The position numbers and the translations under genes were made by a program. DNA of 64,000 nt, from contig NZ_JBBOWX010000001.1 of the NCBI RefSeq assembly GCF_038007285.1, forward strand, positions 2,125,501 to 2,189,500, in the 5' to 3' direction. Source of the DNA: Sporosarcina sp. FSL K6-3457. GTDB taxonomy: Bacteria; Bacillota; Bacilli; Bacillales_A; Planococcaceae. The notes below the pieces were generated by a model. It had not been told where the DNA came from and did no database searches. It saw only the letters and a list, made by a program, of their open reading frames with translations. This document shows positions 26,596-36,352 of the stretch, one piece after another. The number at the start of each line of letters is the position of its first letter. Within the stretch, counting starts at the first letter, position 1.

Positions 26596-27318
26596 ATGAA
26601 GAAGAGAATTATTTTGTTTTTATTGGGAATTATTTTGTTTATAAGTGCTCTTCCTTTAAGTATCAAAATGATAATGGAGTACTTCCATACACAACAAATG
26701 CATAGCCGCTATAAAATAGAAGTTATTAGCAACCGCTACCCTCCTCCCGCACAAAAATTTACCGTTTTGAGCCACAGCGTGGAAATTGACGAAACAATTA
26801 TTGAGGAAGGAAATTATACTGACCGTTGGAATTATGATATCGCTATTGCAAATTTAACTATTAAGATAGATGGCGAGACACTTGCCACATTAGAAAATTA
26901 TCCAATAAGAGCGAAAAATGAAGGCATACAAAAATATCACGGAAATATCTCATTTATTGGTTTATTTGATAAAAAAGAAGAAGAAAGAAAATTATTTGTA
27001 GTATTGAGAAATACAAAAGATGAGATTACAAACGAAAATGGAGTAAACATTATAAGTTCACCTCCATTGGAGGAAATAAAATATACAATACACACAATAG
27101 ATGAAGAAGGACATATAGAAAGTGCCACCTTTAGTCAAAATAAGCGAAGTGCCATACAAACCCTTGTGCTAAATAATAGCGGTACTTCACCAATGGCAGT
27201 GGGATATTATACAGATACTTGGCATATGTATCCATCTGTTTTCTTCCAATTTTCAACGTTCTTTCTCGGTATAATACTAATAATCTTCTATTTTCCTATC
27301 AGAAAGGTAAAAGAGTAG
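26596..27318 (+). CDS. membrane protein of unknown function
   Basis: 240 residues with one N-terminal hydrophobic helix (about 5-25, followed by KMIMEYFH) and one C-terminal helix (about 215-235) ending in RKVKE. The middle of about 185 residues should lie outside the cell and looks beta-rich. No known domain was recognised. ATG at 26596 after AAAGGGA. It follows the dfr gene by 15 bp and may be co-transcribed with it. Confidence 0.6.
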   Translation: MKKRIILFLLGIILFISALPLSIKMIMEYFHTQQMHSRYKIEVISNRYPPPAQKFTVLSHSVEIDETIIEEGNYTDRWNYDIAIANLTIKIDGETLATLENYPIRAKNEGIQKYHGNISFIGLFDKKEEERKLFVVLRNTKDEITNENGVNIISSPPLEEIKYTIHTIDEEGHIESATFSQNKRSAIQTLVLNNSGTSPMAVGYYTDTWHMYPSVFFQFSTFFLGIILIIFYFPIRKVKE

Positions 27319-27381
27319 CATACTATTTTATTAAATTTTTTATTCAATTAATGCTAGAGTCTAAAGGAGTGTGAATAAGGA

Positions 27382-28668
27382 ATGAAGCAACAAAATGCTA
27401 CTGAAATAGAGCACTATCTCCATTCAACTGAAGCCCAACAAAAGTTGTATAAGCGTTCACTCATTGTGGTCATCATGTCACAGATTTTCGGGGGTGCAGG
27501 GCTTGCCGCAGGGATTACAGTCGGCGCGCTCCTTGCGAAGGACATGTTAGGGAGTGCGAGTTATGCAGGACTGCCGACTGCGTTATTTACACTTGGTTCA
27601 GCGTTAGCTGCTTTTTTAGTAGGGCGGATTTCGCAGCGCTTTGGTCGTCGATATGGGCTTTCTTTTGGGTTTATCACCGGGGGAATAGGGGCCCTTGCAG
27701 TTGTGCTTGCTGCGACGATTGACAATGTCTTGTTATTATTTTTAGCGTTATTTGTGTATGGCGCGGGTACTTCGACGAATTTACAAGCACGGTATGCTGG
27801 AACTGATTTAGCAAGTGAGAAACAACGGGCAACAGCTATTAGTATCGCGCTAGTTTCGACGACATTGGGAGCGGTGGCAGGACCGAATTTAGTCACACCA
27901 ATGGGGAAATTCGCAATGACACTTGGCATACCAGCTTTAGCAGGTCCATTTATCTTAGCGGCAGCTGCTTATCTGATTGCAGGTCTAATTTTTTTAATAT
28001 ACTTACGCCCTGATCCATTTTTAGTGGCAAGAGCAATTGCGACAGAGAAGGACAAACAAAGGCTAGACAAGGTGAACGATGGACATCAGGTGTTACAAAG
28101 TAAGCTGAATCGTGTCGGTGTTGTCGTTGGGGCACTCGTTCTTATTCTCTCACATGCGGTGATGGTTGGAATTATGACGATGACACCTGTTCAAATGCAA
28201 AATCATGGTGCGCAATTGAGTGCAGTTGGTCTCGTCATTGGTCTCCATATTGCCGCCATGTATTTGCCGTCGCTGGTGACAGGCATATTGGTCGATAAAA
28301 TCGGTCGTACGTTTATGGTCATTGCTTCGGGCGTTACATTAGCTACGGCAGGTGTTGTTGCAGCCTTAGCACCGGGTGGTTCTCTATTTTGGCTAGCCTT
28401 TGCACTCATATTGCTTGGACTTGGGTGGAACTTTGGTTTAATTAGCGGGACTGCTATTATTATTGATTCGACAGATATGAAAACACGTGCGAAAACACAA
28501 GGAACTGTTGATGTATGGGTGGCATTATCTGGGACAGCAGGTGGCTTATTATCGGGGCTCATCGTTGCGTATTCAAGCTATGCGATTTTAGGCTTTGTTG
28601 GCATGTATTTAGCTTTATTGCTAATACCTCTTATGATATGGGTTCGTGTGAAGCAGAAGCGTAGCTAA
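27382..28668 (+). CDS. MFS transporter
   Basis: Twelve-helix major facilitator of 428 residues. The first half has FLVGRISQRFGRRYGL, the loop 2-3 motif G-R-x-x-x-R-x-G-R-R, and the second half has the related GILVDKIGRTFM. The GAGTSTNLQARYAGTDL segment resembles efflux-type MFS proteins. Substrate unknown. It stands alone with AAAGGAG upstream of its ATG. Confidence 0.82.
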   Translation: MKQQNATEIEHYLHSTEAQQKLYKRSLIVVIMSQIFGGAGLAAGITVGALLAKDMLGSASYAGLPTALFTLGSALAAFLVGRISQRFGRRYGLSFGFITGGIGALAVVLAATIDNVLLLFLALFVYGAGTSTNLQARYAGTDLASEKQRATAISIALVSTTLGAVAGPNLVTPMGKFAMTLGIPALAGPFILAAAAYLIAGLIFLIYLRPDPFLVARAIATEKDKQRLDKVNDGHQVLQSKLNRVGVVVGALVLILSHAVMVGIMTMTPVQMQNHGAQLSAVGLVIGLHIAAMYLPSLVTGILVDKIGRTFMVIASGVTLATAGVVAALAPGGSLFWLAFALILLGLGWNFGLISGTAIIIDSTDMKTRAKTQGTVDVWVALSGTAGGLLSGLIVAYSSYAILGFVGMYLALLLIPLMIWVRVKQKRS

Positions 28669-28739
28669 GCTAGTGTGCTTCAAGAAATGGCACGTCTTTT
28701 ATGTTATAATGTACACGAATGAATGGAGGAATTGAAATT

Positions 28740-29081
28740 ATGTCAAATTTACCAAATTGCCCAAAGTGTAATTCAGAGTATACATACGAGGATGGCAACC
28801 TTTTTGTGTGTCCAGAATGTGCGCATGAGTGGACGTTAGAATCGGCAGCAGAAGAGGTAGAAGAGAAAAAGGTCTATAAAGATGCCAATGGCAATATTTT
28901 AAACGATGGTGATTCTGTAACGGTTATCAAGGATCTGAAAGTAAAAGGCAGCTCAAATGTCGTAAAGGCGGGTACAAAAGTGAAGAGTATTCGTTTGATT
29001 GATGGCGACCATGATATTGATTGTAAAATCGATGGCTTTGGTGCTATGCAGTTGAAGACGGAGTTTGTTAAAAAGCTGTAA
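28740..29081 (+). CDS. yjdM: PhnA/YjdM family zinc-ribbon protein
   Basis: 113 residues. The N-terminal zinc ribbon CPKC...CPEC is followed by the YjdM domain with [25 protein letters not shown] and [14 protein letters not shown]. The original link to phosphonate use is unsupported, and no phn genes are nearby. The ATG at 28740 follows GGAGG. An ATG at 28719 includes that site and is therefore not the start. Confidence 0.85.
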   Translation: MSNLPNCPKCNSEYTYEDGNLFVCPECAHEWTLESAAEEVEEKKVYKDANGNILNDGDSVTVIKDLKVKGSSNVVKAGTKVKSIRLIDGDHDIDCKIDGFGAMQLKTEFVKKL

Positions 29082-29092
29082 ATGAAAAAGGA

Positions 29093-29143
29093 ATAGCCTG
29101 TGCCGAAGTTGAAGGAGTTAACTTTGGTGCAGGCTTATTTTTA
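29093..29143 (+). terminator. intrinsic terminator after yjdM
   Basis: AGCCTG...CCGAAGTT pairs with AACTTTGG...CAGGCT around a short loop (29095-29135), followed by TATTTTTAT. Confidence 0.75.
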
Positions 29144-29233
29144 TCTTTCCTAATTAATGAAAAAATCTGTTATTATGCTAATGGTATCTATTTATTTGCT
29201 ATATTAAACTAGCGAACTATGGGAGGAAACAGT

Positions 29234-29584
29234 ATGAAGAACAATCTAATCGCATTATCTATTTTTAGTTTAGCATTTGCTGTTGTGTTGGGAAGTTGGC
29301 TAATAGCAGAAGGAATACGTGAAAATGCAGTAAGTGGTAAAGAATTAGTGATCACGACTACACCACCAAAAGAGATTGCACAAGCACATATGTTTACAAT
29401 GACGGAGTTGGCTAGCTACTTAGGTTTGAGTGAAGCAGATGTTGAAAAATTGGGACCTGTACCAACTGGGGATGGTATAACAAATAGTATACTTCCTTAT
29501 TTGAGAATAGGGGATACAATCTACTATCCAAAAGAAGCGGTAGATCGATGGTTGCGAGAAATGGAGATTGATATTGCTTATTGA
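29234..29584 (+). CDS. membrane-anchored helix-turn-helix protein
   Basis: 116 residues with an N-terminal membrane helix (about 5-25) and a C-terminal segment FTMTELASYLGLSEADVEKL...RIGDTIYYPKEAVDRWL. That segment resembles the excisionase/MerR-like HTH_17 fold, although it probably faces outside if the helix is a signal anchor. Function unknown. ATG at 29234 after GGGAGG. Confidence 0.55.
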   Translation: MKNNLIALSIFSLAFAVVLGSWLIAEGIRENAVSGKELVITTTPPKEIAQAHMFTMTELASYLGLSEADVEKLGPVPTGDGITNSILPYLRIGDTIYYPKEAVDRWLREMEIDIAY

Positions 29585-29619
29585 TTTGTGTGCGTAAGGG
29601 TAGGATATATTTTAGGTGA

Positions 29620-29681
29620 AGGGCTGTTCTATACGTCGTAGGAAATTCGGCGTATGGAACAGCCCTATTTTAAATTCGTGA
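29620..29681. terminator. terminator between convergent genes
   Basis: GGGCTGTTCTATACG (29621-29635) pairs with CGTATGGAACAGCCC (29651-29665) with one mismatch, followed by TATTTT. It lies between the plus-strand gene ending at 29584 and the minus-strand gene ending at 29724. Confidence 0.7.
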
Positions 29682-29723
29682 AATGATTACTTGTTGCTGA
29701 AAATGTCTTCGTAAAACGCTTAA

Positions 29724-30485
29724 TCAATCTAAAGCACGAACCAAAGGCCACATACGAACCTCTATCTTTTTTGAAAAGTGTAAGATAGGCTGGTCACTTT
29801 CAATCTGAATGCCTTGCTTAGACAGCATCGTGTTCTCGCTAAATTCAGCCTCCGCGTGCTGCAGTAGCCAGGGGGGATGCAGAATATCGCAGCGAAGAGG
29901 CACACCTTTAGTGTTTAGCGTATATAAGCAATAGCGCTCGGCCATCCATTCATTGAAAGACCCTTTAGTTGCGTGAAATGGCTCTGAAATTGGTCTATAA
30001 CTACACACCAATTTGGCATCATTACTACTTCTTCTCCTGCTCTTATAATCAATTATTGACCCATTCTGTTTCACCATCATGTCAGCATTCACATAGGGCA
30101 AGTGATAGAACAGTTTGGCCACCTCGGCAGCAAGCCGGTTGTCAGCGTCCAGACTAAAGAAATAAACTCCAGGTTTGCCATCGAGTGTTACATACGTCCG
30201 AACGTTGAGCTCAGGAAATCGGTTAGTTCCAGGAATAGGGGGTAGGCCACGCAGTCGAATGTCCGTTATATGAAACGGAATTACACCAATCCAGCCCATG
30301 CCGTTAAATGAATCCAAGGGCAGAGCATCAGGCACGAGCGTTTGTAAGACTTTGAGTTTGATGGGGTAATGAGCAAACAAAAGATCGTTCCAAGTCTGCT
30401 TCATAGTCCACGGTAAATGTGGCAAAGGCCATAGGCGATGACTGTCGTTCCAGTGGGCTTTTTTCGATTTCATGTGTTCATCCAT
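29724..30485 (-). CDS. DUF2071 (YqjF-like) family protein
   Basis: 253 residues with the DUF2071 hallmarks: WNDLLFAHYPIKLKVLQTLVP, then GWIGVIPFHITDIRLRG, FPELNVRTYVTLDGKPGVYFFSLDADN and YKSRR. Function unknown, although the fold is related to acetoacetate decarboxylase. AGAGG lies 10 nt before the ATG. Homologues exist in most Bacillales. It appears to be a single-gene unit. Confidence 0.82.
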   Translation of the reverse strand: MDEHMKSKKAHWNDSHRLWPLPHLPWTMKQTWNDLLFAHYPIKLKVLQTLVPDALPLDSFNGMGWIGVIPFHITDIRLRGLPPIPGTNRFPELNVRTYVTLDGKPGVYFFSLDADNRLAAEVAKLFYHLPYVNADMMVKQNGSIIDYKSRRRSSNDAKLVCSYRPISEPFHATKGSFNEWMAERYCLYTLNTKGVPLRCDILHPPWLLQHAEAEFSENTMLSKQGIQIESDQPILHFSKKIEVRMWPLVRALD

Positions 30486-30974
30486 AGCTAGTCAACCTCT
30501 TTCTTCCATTGAATATTTCAACTATCAGACATGATGCTTGCTCAGAAGTAGAGTCATTTGGATTGCTACTAATTATAATTTAAATATTTCATTAACTCAA
30601 ATTGGGAGAATAATACTCTGTACGCAAGCCATTTATAATAAATTTGGAAAATCTCACATACACTATGGGAACTGTTTAGAAAGGACAATTTACTAGTAAT
30701 AAAAGAACATCAAGGGGAGGACGTCGGTTTTATTGGTTGAAAAAGCTCTTTTTATCATAATTATATTGAGGATTTTTTCAGGAAGTGTAGATATCACCGC
30801 CGCCATGCTGATGTATAAATTTAACCTCTCAAGGCATTCATCTCCTTCCTCAACGCAAAGCAAAGCGTAGGTAGGAGATGAATGCTTTCACTTGATACAA
30901 ATTCATATAGAACATCCGTTTCAATCTATGGTATAATTGGTTGTAAGAATAATCAGTTACACGGGGTTGGGGGG
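30486..30974. other. gap with upstream end of a TnpB element
   Basis: No gene was recognised. A perfect 13-bp dyad, GCATTCATCTCCT (30834-30846) with AGGAGATGAATGC (30873-30885), has a 26-nt loop containing the smaller pair ACGCAAAG/CAAAGCGT. It resembles the left end of an IS200/IS605-type element. The element probably runs from here to about 32280. Confidence 0.45.
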
Positions 30975-32280
30975 ATGAATATGATTCGTTGTCTTAAAAC
31001 ATCTTTTCGGGCGAATAAGGAAACGATTGACCGATTATTTCAGTGTAATCAAGTTTCTGGGGAAGTATGGAATCGCTGTTTGGAACTCGCGAAAGAGCAC
31101 CATCTGAAAACGGGTAAATGGGTCACAAAAAGTGAATTGCAAAAAAGTACAAAAGGGATCTATCCGATTCATTCCCAATCAGTACAAGCTGTTTGCCATA
31201 AATATTTATTTGCCCGGGATGCGGCACATCAAGCCAAAAAAGCAGGTTATGCAACTAAATATCCCTATAAACAGAAAAAGCATTTCAATACAAAATGGGT
31301 GAACAATGGTTTCAAGGTGTTTGGGAACGGCAAAATCGAATTATCCATGGGTAATTTTGAGGGAAAAAGACAGGCTCCTCTTGTTGTTTGGGTGAAAAAT
31401 TTTCCAGTAGGCCAAATTAAAGAAATTGAATTAATTTTCGATAAGCAGCTTATGTTATCCATCGCTTACGAAAACGGTCAAACAGTCAAAGAACATACCT
31501 TTGAAAATCGAGCAGCTATCGATGTTGGCGAAGTGCATACTATTGCGGCAGTGGCTGAAAATGGTGAAAATGTCATCCTGACTGGTCGTAAACTCCGCTC
31601 GATTCATCGACTGCGCAATAAAAAACTTGCTGAACTACAACGGAAAATGAGCAAGTGTACAAAAGGCTCTCAGCAGTGGAAAAAGTATAACCGAGCGAAA
31701 CAATATGTGTTAACTAAAAGTGAAAGACAGCTCCAAGATGGGCTTCATAAAACCACAAAACAATTTGTTGACTGGTGCGTTGAAAATGAAGTGAAAGAAG
31801 TGGCATTTGGTGATGTAGATGGCGTGCAACGCAATACTTCTCGCCGTAAAAAGAAAAAGGTTCGGCGTCGAACGACGAACCAAAAACTATCGAATTGGTC
31901 TTTCGGTAAAGTATACGCCTATTTGACGTACAAACTAGAAGTAGAAAGTGTTAAAATTGATAAACACGATGAAAGTTTTACTACGCAGCAATGTCCTTGC
32001 TGTACGAAGAGACGCAAAATATCTTCGAGATTGTACAAATGCCCATGCGGCTACTCCAACCATCGTGACATTCACGGGGCAGCCAATTTCTTCGCCAAAA
32101 CATTTTATGGGAAAATTAGAGAACTGGATTTCAGTTTGAAACAAACAAAGTATCTACGGATTGCCTAATGGTAAGAAGTAGTAGATGGTCAGTTCCGACC
32201 CTGCTTATCTCTAGATAAGTTGTTGCCTACCGTAGTTGACGAAAGTGATTCCTGTGATTCATTACAAAAGAGAAGTGTCA
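30834..32280 (+). mobile_element. IS1341-type element carrying only TnpB
   Basis: A TnpB gene with a strong hairpin upstream and no TnpA, so it cannot transpose alone. Downstream of the stop (32169-32280) lies GC-richer non-coding sequence with short dyads (TTATCTCTAGATAA at 32206-32219), the place where the guide (omega) RNA would be. Exact borders are not defined. Confidence 0.55.
30975..32168 (+). CDS. tnpB: RNA-guided endonuclease TnpB, GD-variant
   Basis: About 397 residues from the ATG at 30975 (after GGGGG). RuvC-I is AIDVGEVHTIAAV with Asp. The bridge has RNKKLAELQRKMSKCTKGSQQWKKY. RuvC-II reads EVAFGDVDGVQ, with Gly where most TnpBs have the catalytic Glu and an Asp next to it. The zinc finger has CPCC and CPCG, and RuvC-III is HRDIHGAANFF. 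The same GEIH/GDV wording occurs in a large TnpB clade, so this may be a rearranged site and not a dead enzyme. The guide RNA should overlap the 3' end. Confidence 0.85.
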   Translation: MNMIRCLKTSFRANKETIDRLFQCNQVSGEVWNRCLELAKEHHLKTGKWVTKSELQKSTKGIYPIHSQSVQAVCHKYLFARDAAHQAKKAGYATKYPYKQKKHFNTKWVNNGFKVFGNGKIELSMGNFEGKRQAPLVVWVKNFPVGQIKEIELIFDKQLMLSIAYENGQTVKEHTFENRAAIDVGEVHTIAAVAENGENVILTGRKLRSIHRLRNKKLAELQRKMSKCTKGSQQWKKYNRAKQYVLTKSERQLQDGLHKTTKQFVDWCVENEVKEVAFGDVDGVQRNTSRRKKKKVRRRTTNQKLSNWSFGKVYAYLTYKLEVESVKIDKHDESFTTQQCPCCTKRRKISSRLYKCPCGYSNHRDIHGAANFFAKTFYGKIRELDFSLKQTKYLRIA

Positions 32281-32290
32281 CCCACTTTTC

Positions 32291-32542
32291 TTGTTGGAAC
32301 GCTGTTGCCGATGTTGTAGGAAACCCCCACTCCAAAAACGAATCGTTTTAAGTGGCGGGAGGTTCATCGATTTAGAAAAGGCCCTTTATATCAATACGCT
32401 ACTAGCATTAGTAGGTCCTGTTGTTTTAATTATTACGACAGGGGTAGCATTATTTGGCCTTGCTGAAAAGATTTCATTGGCTAGAATGATTTGTCTGTTT
32501 GCAGGAATCATACTGATTCTTTTTAGTCTGAAAGCTAAATGA
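32291..32542 (+). CDS. small two-helix membrane protein (start uncertain)
   Basis: The reliable part begins near FIDLEKALYINTLLALV (about 32363) and has two hydrophobic helices (about 58 residues). No canonical start codon with good spacing is present after GGGAGG (32356-32361). TTG codons at 32291/32294 would add a Cys- and Arg-rich tail that looks like TnpB-element sequence. The gene may have lost its start to the element insertion or use a weak start. Confidence 0.35.
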   Translation: MLERCCRCCRKPPLQKRIVLSGGRFIDLEKALYINTLLALVGPVVLIITTGVALFGLAEKISLARMICLFAGIILILFSLKAK

Positions 32543-32724
32543 GGACTTGCTGGCGTTACAAAAAAATTATCTGTTAACATAACCCGTTCAGCTGAGTGGT
32601 ACTAATTACAAAAAAGGACGAAATAGACTGCCAATTCGTATGTGAATTAGCGGTCTTTAAAATGCCGGCCATCAATGTTTACATACAACTCGTACTTTGT
32701 TTAACAACCAAATTGACACATACA

Positions 32725-33355
32725 TTAGCTTAATAAATCAAAATGGGATGTATCATTAAATTTATTTACAACATTTTGCTGAAAACTATTTTGACTAAGA
32801 ACTGTAATACCCCCTACTGACGAGGAAAAGTATGCATTAACTATCATTTTTGCCTCGAATTTCATCCACCAAGCAAGTATGTAACCCAAAGTTCCTCCAT
32901 GTGTGACAATCAACAGGTTTTTATCCTTTTCTGACTCATATACCCTTTGCATACAATCGCAAACCCGACTATAAAATTCTCGCCAGCTCTCACCATCTTG
33001 AAATTCCTGATAATCTAAATCAAATCCACTTCTGATTCGAGGATTTTTATTTGTTTTTACCCAGTCCTTTGTTTTTCCTGCTGCAACGCCAGTATTTAAT
33101 TTCACGTAGTCCTTTATCTTGAATGACATTTAAACCTAATTGTGTTCCAACTATCTCTGCTGTTTGTGATGCTCTCAATAAGTCAGATGAATACAAGGTA
33201 TAAACGTTATTATCTATAAGTTCTTTTAATTTACCGCCTACAATTTCTGCTTGTTTTCTACCTACTTCAGTTAAAGGAGAATCTGTCCATCCACCTGACA
33301 TATTATTTATATGATGTTCTGATTGACAATGCTGTAACAAGATAATGTTACTCAT
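32725..33355 (-). pseudogene. histidine phosphatase (PGAM-like), frameshifted
   Basis: The first half (33355 to about 33100) reads MSNIILLQHCQSEHH...GGWTDSPLTEVGRKQAE...YSSDLLRASQTAEI. The second half continues in another frame with TGVAAGKTKDW...LLIVTHGGTLGYILAWW. One extra A in an AAA run (T run at 33095-33097) explains the shift, since without it the protein reads GLREINTGVAAG. The usual RHG motif is QHC, so the phosphate-binding Arg is missing. Either a decayed gene or, for the shift alone, a read error. Confidence 0.8.
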
Positions 33356-33642
33356 TCCATTTACCCTCCCTCAAGATATTTTTACTGCCTAGTATTTCAG
33401 TCGCCCATACCATTTTGAGGATCGTCTATTATCTCTTAACAAATAATCTGAGTCAGGAACTAGATGCTGTACTCTTTTATATTTAATGTTTTGTACTACT
33501 CAACCAAACCTATTACTGTTAACTATTTATCTCAATTTTTCCTGCAATTAGTATAACACAGACAATTTATAAATATAAGTCTATTTAAAAGTCCAGTTTT
33601 CAGTAATAATAACATATATATTGTTCATTTGAAGGGGTTGAT

Positions 33643-34140
33643 ATGATGATTTTAGGGTTGAAGAGAGGGGAAATAAAATTAGTTGAATCACAAGAGGGAT
33701 GGATCGATGAATTTAAGAAAACGCAAAAAGAAATCCATAAGGCAACTGGTATAGACATGGATTGTATTGAGCATATAGGTAGTACATCCATCAATGGTAT
33801 TAAAGCAAAACCGATGATTGGCTTTGCCGTTGGAGTAGAAGATATAACAAATGTTCCTGCTGGCATTATTTAAAGCTTGCAAGAGATTAGTTTTTATCGT
33901 CTTCGTGTAGTGCTGGAAGACGAAATCGTGATAGCTAGATTCGATAATGCCGAGACATTTGACATCAAAACGCATATTATTCATTTGGTAAATTACAAAG
34001 GAGAAAAGTGGAACAATCTAATTTTATTCCGAGATAAGCTTAATTCATCCGAAAAGTTAAGGCGAGAATATGAAGAATTAAAAATGAGTTTTATACTTAA
34101 TGAGGCTGGGGATATGAACGATTATACACATTATAAATAG
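33643..34140 (+). pseudogene. GrpB family (UPF0157) protein with internal stop
   Basis: GrpB-type nucleotidyltransferase fold: IEHIGSTSINGIKAKPMIGFAVGVEDI is the GSTS motif. An in-frame TAA at 33871-33873 stops the protein after 76 residues. The same frame continues with YRLRVVLEDEIVIARFDNAETFDIKTHIIHLVNYKGEKWNN, the rest of the family sequence, to 34140. One nonsense mutation is enough to explain it. AAGGGG precedes the ATG. Confidence 0.82.
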
Positions 34141-34245
34141 AACTTTATATTAAATGTATTGAAGACGAATCACTGAACTACCCTTAAGTTTACGATATGG
34201 AGATATAGTTTATGTAAGACATCAGAAGTAGTGGGGGAGAATTTA

Positions 34246-35052
34246 ATGCTTGAACTACCAGTTAATGTGAAAATCGTATTAGACGAATATATTACCTTGT
34301 TCCATGCGCTTTTACCAAATACGCTTGAAGGCTTCTATTTACAAGGCTCTATTGCATTGGATGCTTATGTGGAAGATTCAAGTGATATTGATTTTATTGC
34401 CATTATCAATCGTCGTTTGTCAGAAGGAGAGGCCGAGATATTAGCTGAAATCCATAGCGCAATAGTAAGTACTTATCCAAGGCCGGAGATGGATGGCGTC
34501 TATATGATGTGGGCGGACATTGGTAAATTAGAAGCGGATGATAACAATTATCTTTACTATAATGGCGGTCAATTGAGTTACGGTGCTTATTTTAACGCCA
34601 TTACGTGGTGGATATTGAAAAAGCATGGGATTAGCATGATTGGTCCACAACCAACTGTGCTCAATTTTGAAATCGAACCACAGCATCTGGTTGAATATGT
34701 AGTGGAAAATATGAAGACGTACTGGGCAGGCCGGATTGAAAAAATCGAACAAGCTATGGAGAACATGCTTCAATTTACAACCGAGGAAATTGATGTTGAA
34801 ATCGAATGGTCCGTTCTTGGCATTTTACGCCAATACTATACGCTAAAGGAGCACGCTATCATTTCAAAACTGGGTGCTGGTGAATACGCTTTGCTGCATA
34901 TACCGGCGGAATGGCATCCTATTATACAGGAAGCGATAGATATTCGGAAAGGTGTGAAGAGAGATAGTTTCGCTTCTGATGAGCAGCGAATGGATAAGAC
35001 TGTCCGATTCTTAAAATATGTGATAGGTTATTGTAATAGTGACTTGGTTTAA
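34246..35052 (+). CDS. nucleotidyltransferase, ANT(9)/AadA-like with DUF4111
   Basis: 268 residues. The N-terminal polymerase-beta motif is FYLQGSIALDAYVEDSSDIDFIAI (GS...DxD). The rest fits the DUF4111 helical domain of aminoglycoside adenylyltransferases. A resistance function is possible, but most chromosomal relatives are uncharacterised. GGGGGAG precedes the ATG at 34246. The GTG at 34231 includes that site and is not likely. Confidence 0.78.
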   Translation: MLELPVNVKIVLDEYITLFHALLPNTLEGFYLQGSIALDAYVEDSSDIDFIAIINRRLSEGEAEILAEIHSAIVSTYPRPEMDGVYMMWADIGKLEADDNNYLYYNGGQLSYGAYFNAITWWILKKHGISMIGPQPTVLNFEIEPQHLVEYVVENMKTYWAGRIEKIEQAMENMLQFTTEEIDVEIEWSVLGILRQYYTLKEHAIISKLGAGEYALLHIPAEWHPIIQEAIDIRKGVKRDSFASDEQRMDKTVRFLKYVIGYCNSDLV

Positions 35053-35126
35053 GAAAACAGGTCTTAATTCTCCTGATTTCGTTGATTTATATTAATTGGA
35101 TTATTGAACTAAAGGTAGGGATATAT

Positions 35127-36266
35127 TTGTATAAACTTAACGAACGTATAAATACTATGGTATGTATTAAATGCTCAACCCATTATGAAGTGAATGATTA
35201 TTTTATAGGATGTCCATCTTGTTTTGATAAAGGAGAGCCGACGAGCATTTCATTTAAATATCAGGATTTTAAGATAGAACAAAATGAAGTCGGTTTGAAG
35301 AGGTACGTCAATATGCTGCCGTACAAAGACTTTCCAACAATTGGCGAAGGTAATACACCGATGATTCAAGTGAAAAATTTATGTGAAGAACTGGGTCTTA
35401 AAAATCTTTGGATTAAAAATGAAGGCCAAAATCCTACTGGGTCGCATAAAGACCGAATGAGTCCATTGATTATCGCGCGGGCAAAATCAATTGGAATGGA
35501 ATCTGTTGCTGTGGCATCCAGTGGAAATGCGGGGGCTTCAATAGCTGCTTATGCTGCAGCAGGAGATGTTGAATGCATTGTCCTTACGACAGAGAGCATG
35601 AATCCTATCTGGAAGCAGGCTATTGAAAAAACAGGGGCCACAATTGTCTATACGAAAGAAGCGATGAAACGTTGGGAATTAATGAAGGGAAATGTTGAAA
35701 ATGGAATATGGTATCCAGCGACCAATTTTATCAATCCTCCTGTTGGATCAAATCCATTTGGCGTTCAAGGATATAAGACAATCGCTTATGAAATTATAGA
35801 AGACTCTGAAGAAATCCCGAATATTATTATTGTACCCTGTTCAAGGGGAGATCTATTATGGGGGATTTGGGAAGGTTTTAAAGAAGTATTCGATGCTGGA
35901 ATGATCCACTCGTTACCGAGATTGATTGCAGTCGAACCGTTTCCAAGATTAAAAAAGGTGCTTGAGGGACAACCATACGTCGATTCTTTTATCGGAGATT
36001 CTACATATACTCCTTCTGTAGGAGGGATAACTGTTACATATCAAGCTCTTAAGGCGATTCAGGAATCAAACGGAGAAGTAGTAGTTATTCCGAGCCATCA
36101 AGCAGAGACTGAGCAAAAACATTTGGGGAAACACGGTATTTATGCTGAACGTTCATCTTCATTAGTAGTAGGTGCATTAAAGTATTTAATCAAAAAACAA
36201 GCAATTCAGGAAGAGGATAAAATTTTGCTGCTAATTTCTTCTAACGGATACAAGGAGTTGTTCTAA
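35127..36266 (+). CDS. threonine synthase-like PLP enzyme
   Basis: Fold-type II pyridoxal-phosphate enzyme. The N-terminal zinc-ribbon-like CIKC...CPSC precedes the catalytic domain. PLP Lys lies in NPTGSHKDRM, the phosphate loop is SSGNAGASIAAYAAAG, and NPPVGSNPFGVQGYKTIAYE follows. This layout belongs to threonine-synthase-like proteins, but no thrB or hom is adjacent, so biosynthetic threonine synthase is not assured. TTG at 35127 follows AAGGTAGGG at 6 nt. The ATG at 35157 has no clear binding site. Confidence 0.75.
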   Translation: MYKLNERINTMVCIKCSTHYEVNDYFIGCPSCFDKGEPTSISFKYQDFKIEQNEVGLKRYVNMLPYKDFPTIGEGNTPMIQVKNLCEELGLKNLWIKNEGQNPTGSHKDRMSPLIIARAKSIGMESVAVASSGNAGASIAAYAAAGDVECIVLTTESMNPIWKQAIEKTGATIVYTKEAMKRWELMKGNVENGIWYPATNFINPPVGSNPFGVQGYKTIAYEIIEDSEEIPNIIIVPCSRGDLLWGIWEGFKEVFDAGMIHSLPRLIAVEPFPRLKKVLEGQPYVDSFIGDSTYTPSVGGITVTYQALKAIQESNGEVVVIPSHQAETEQKHLGKHGIYAERSSSLVVGALKYLIKKQAIQEEDKILLLISSNGYKELF

Positions 36267-36300
36267 CTTCAATATCCATTGCTAATAACTGTATTATTAA

Positions 36301-36352
36301 AAGAGGCCATCCAAAAGTCGATGATTTGCGACTTAGGGAATGGCCCTTTTTT
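36301..36352. terminator. bidirectional terminator
   Basis: AAGAGGCCATCC pairs with GGGAATGGCCCTTTTTT, with an inner stem AAGTCG/CGACTT. It lies between the convergent threonine-synthase-like and XRE-cupin genes. Confidence 0.7.
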
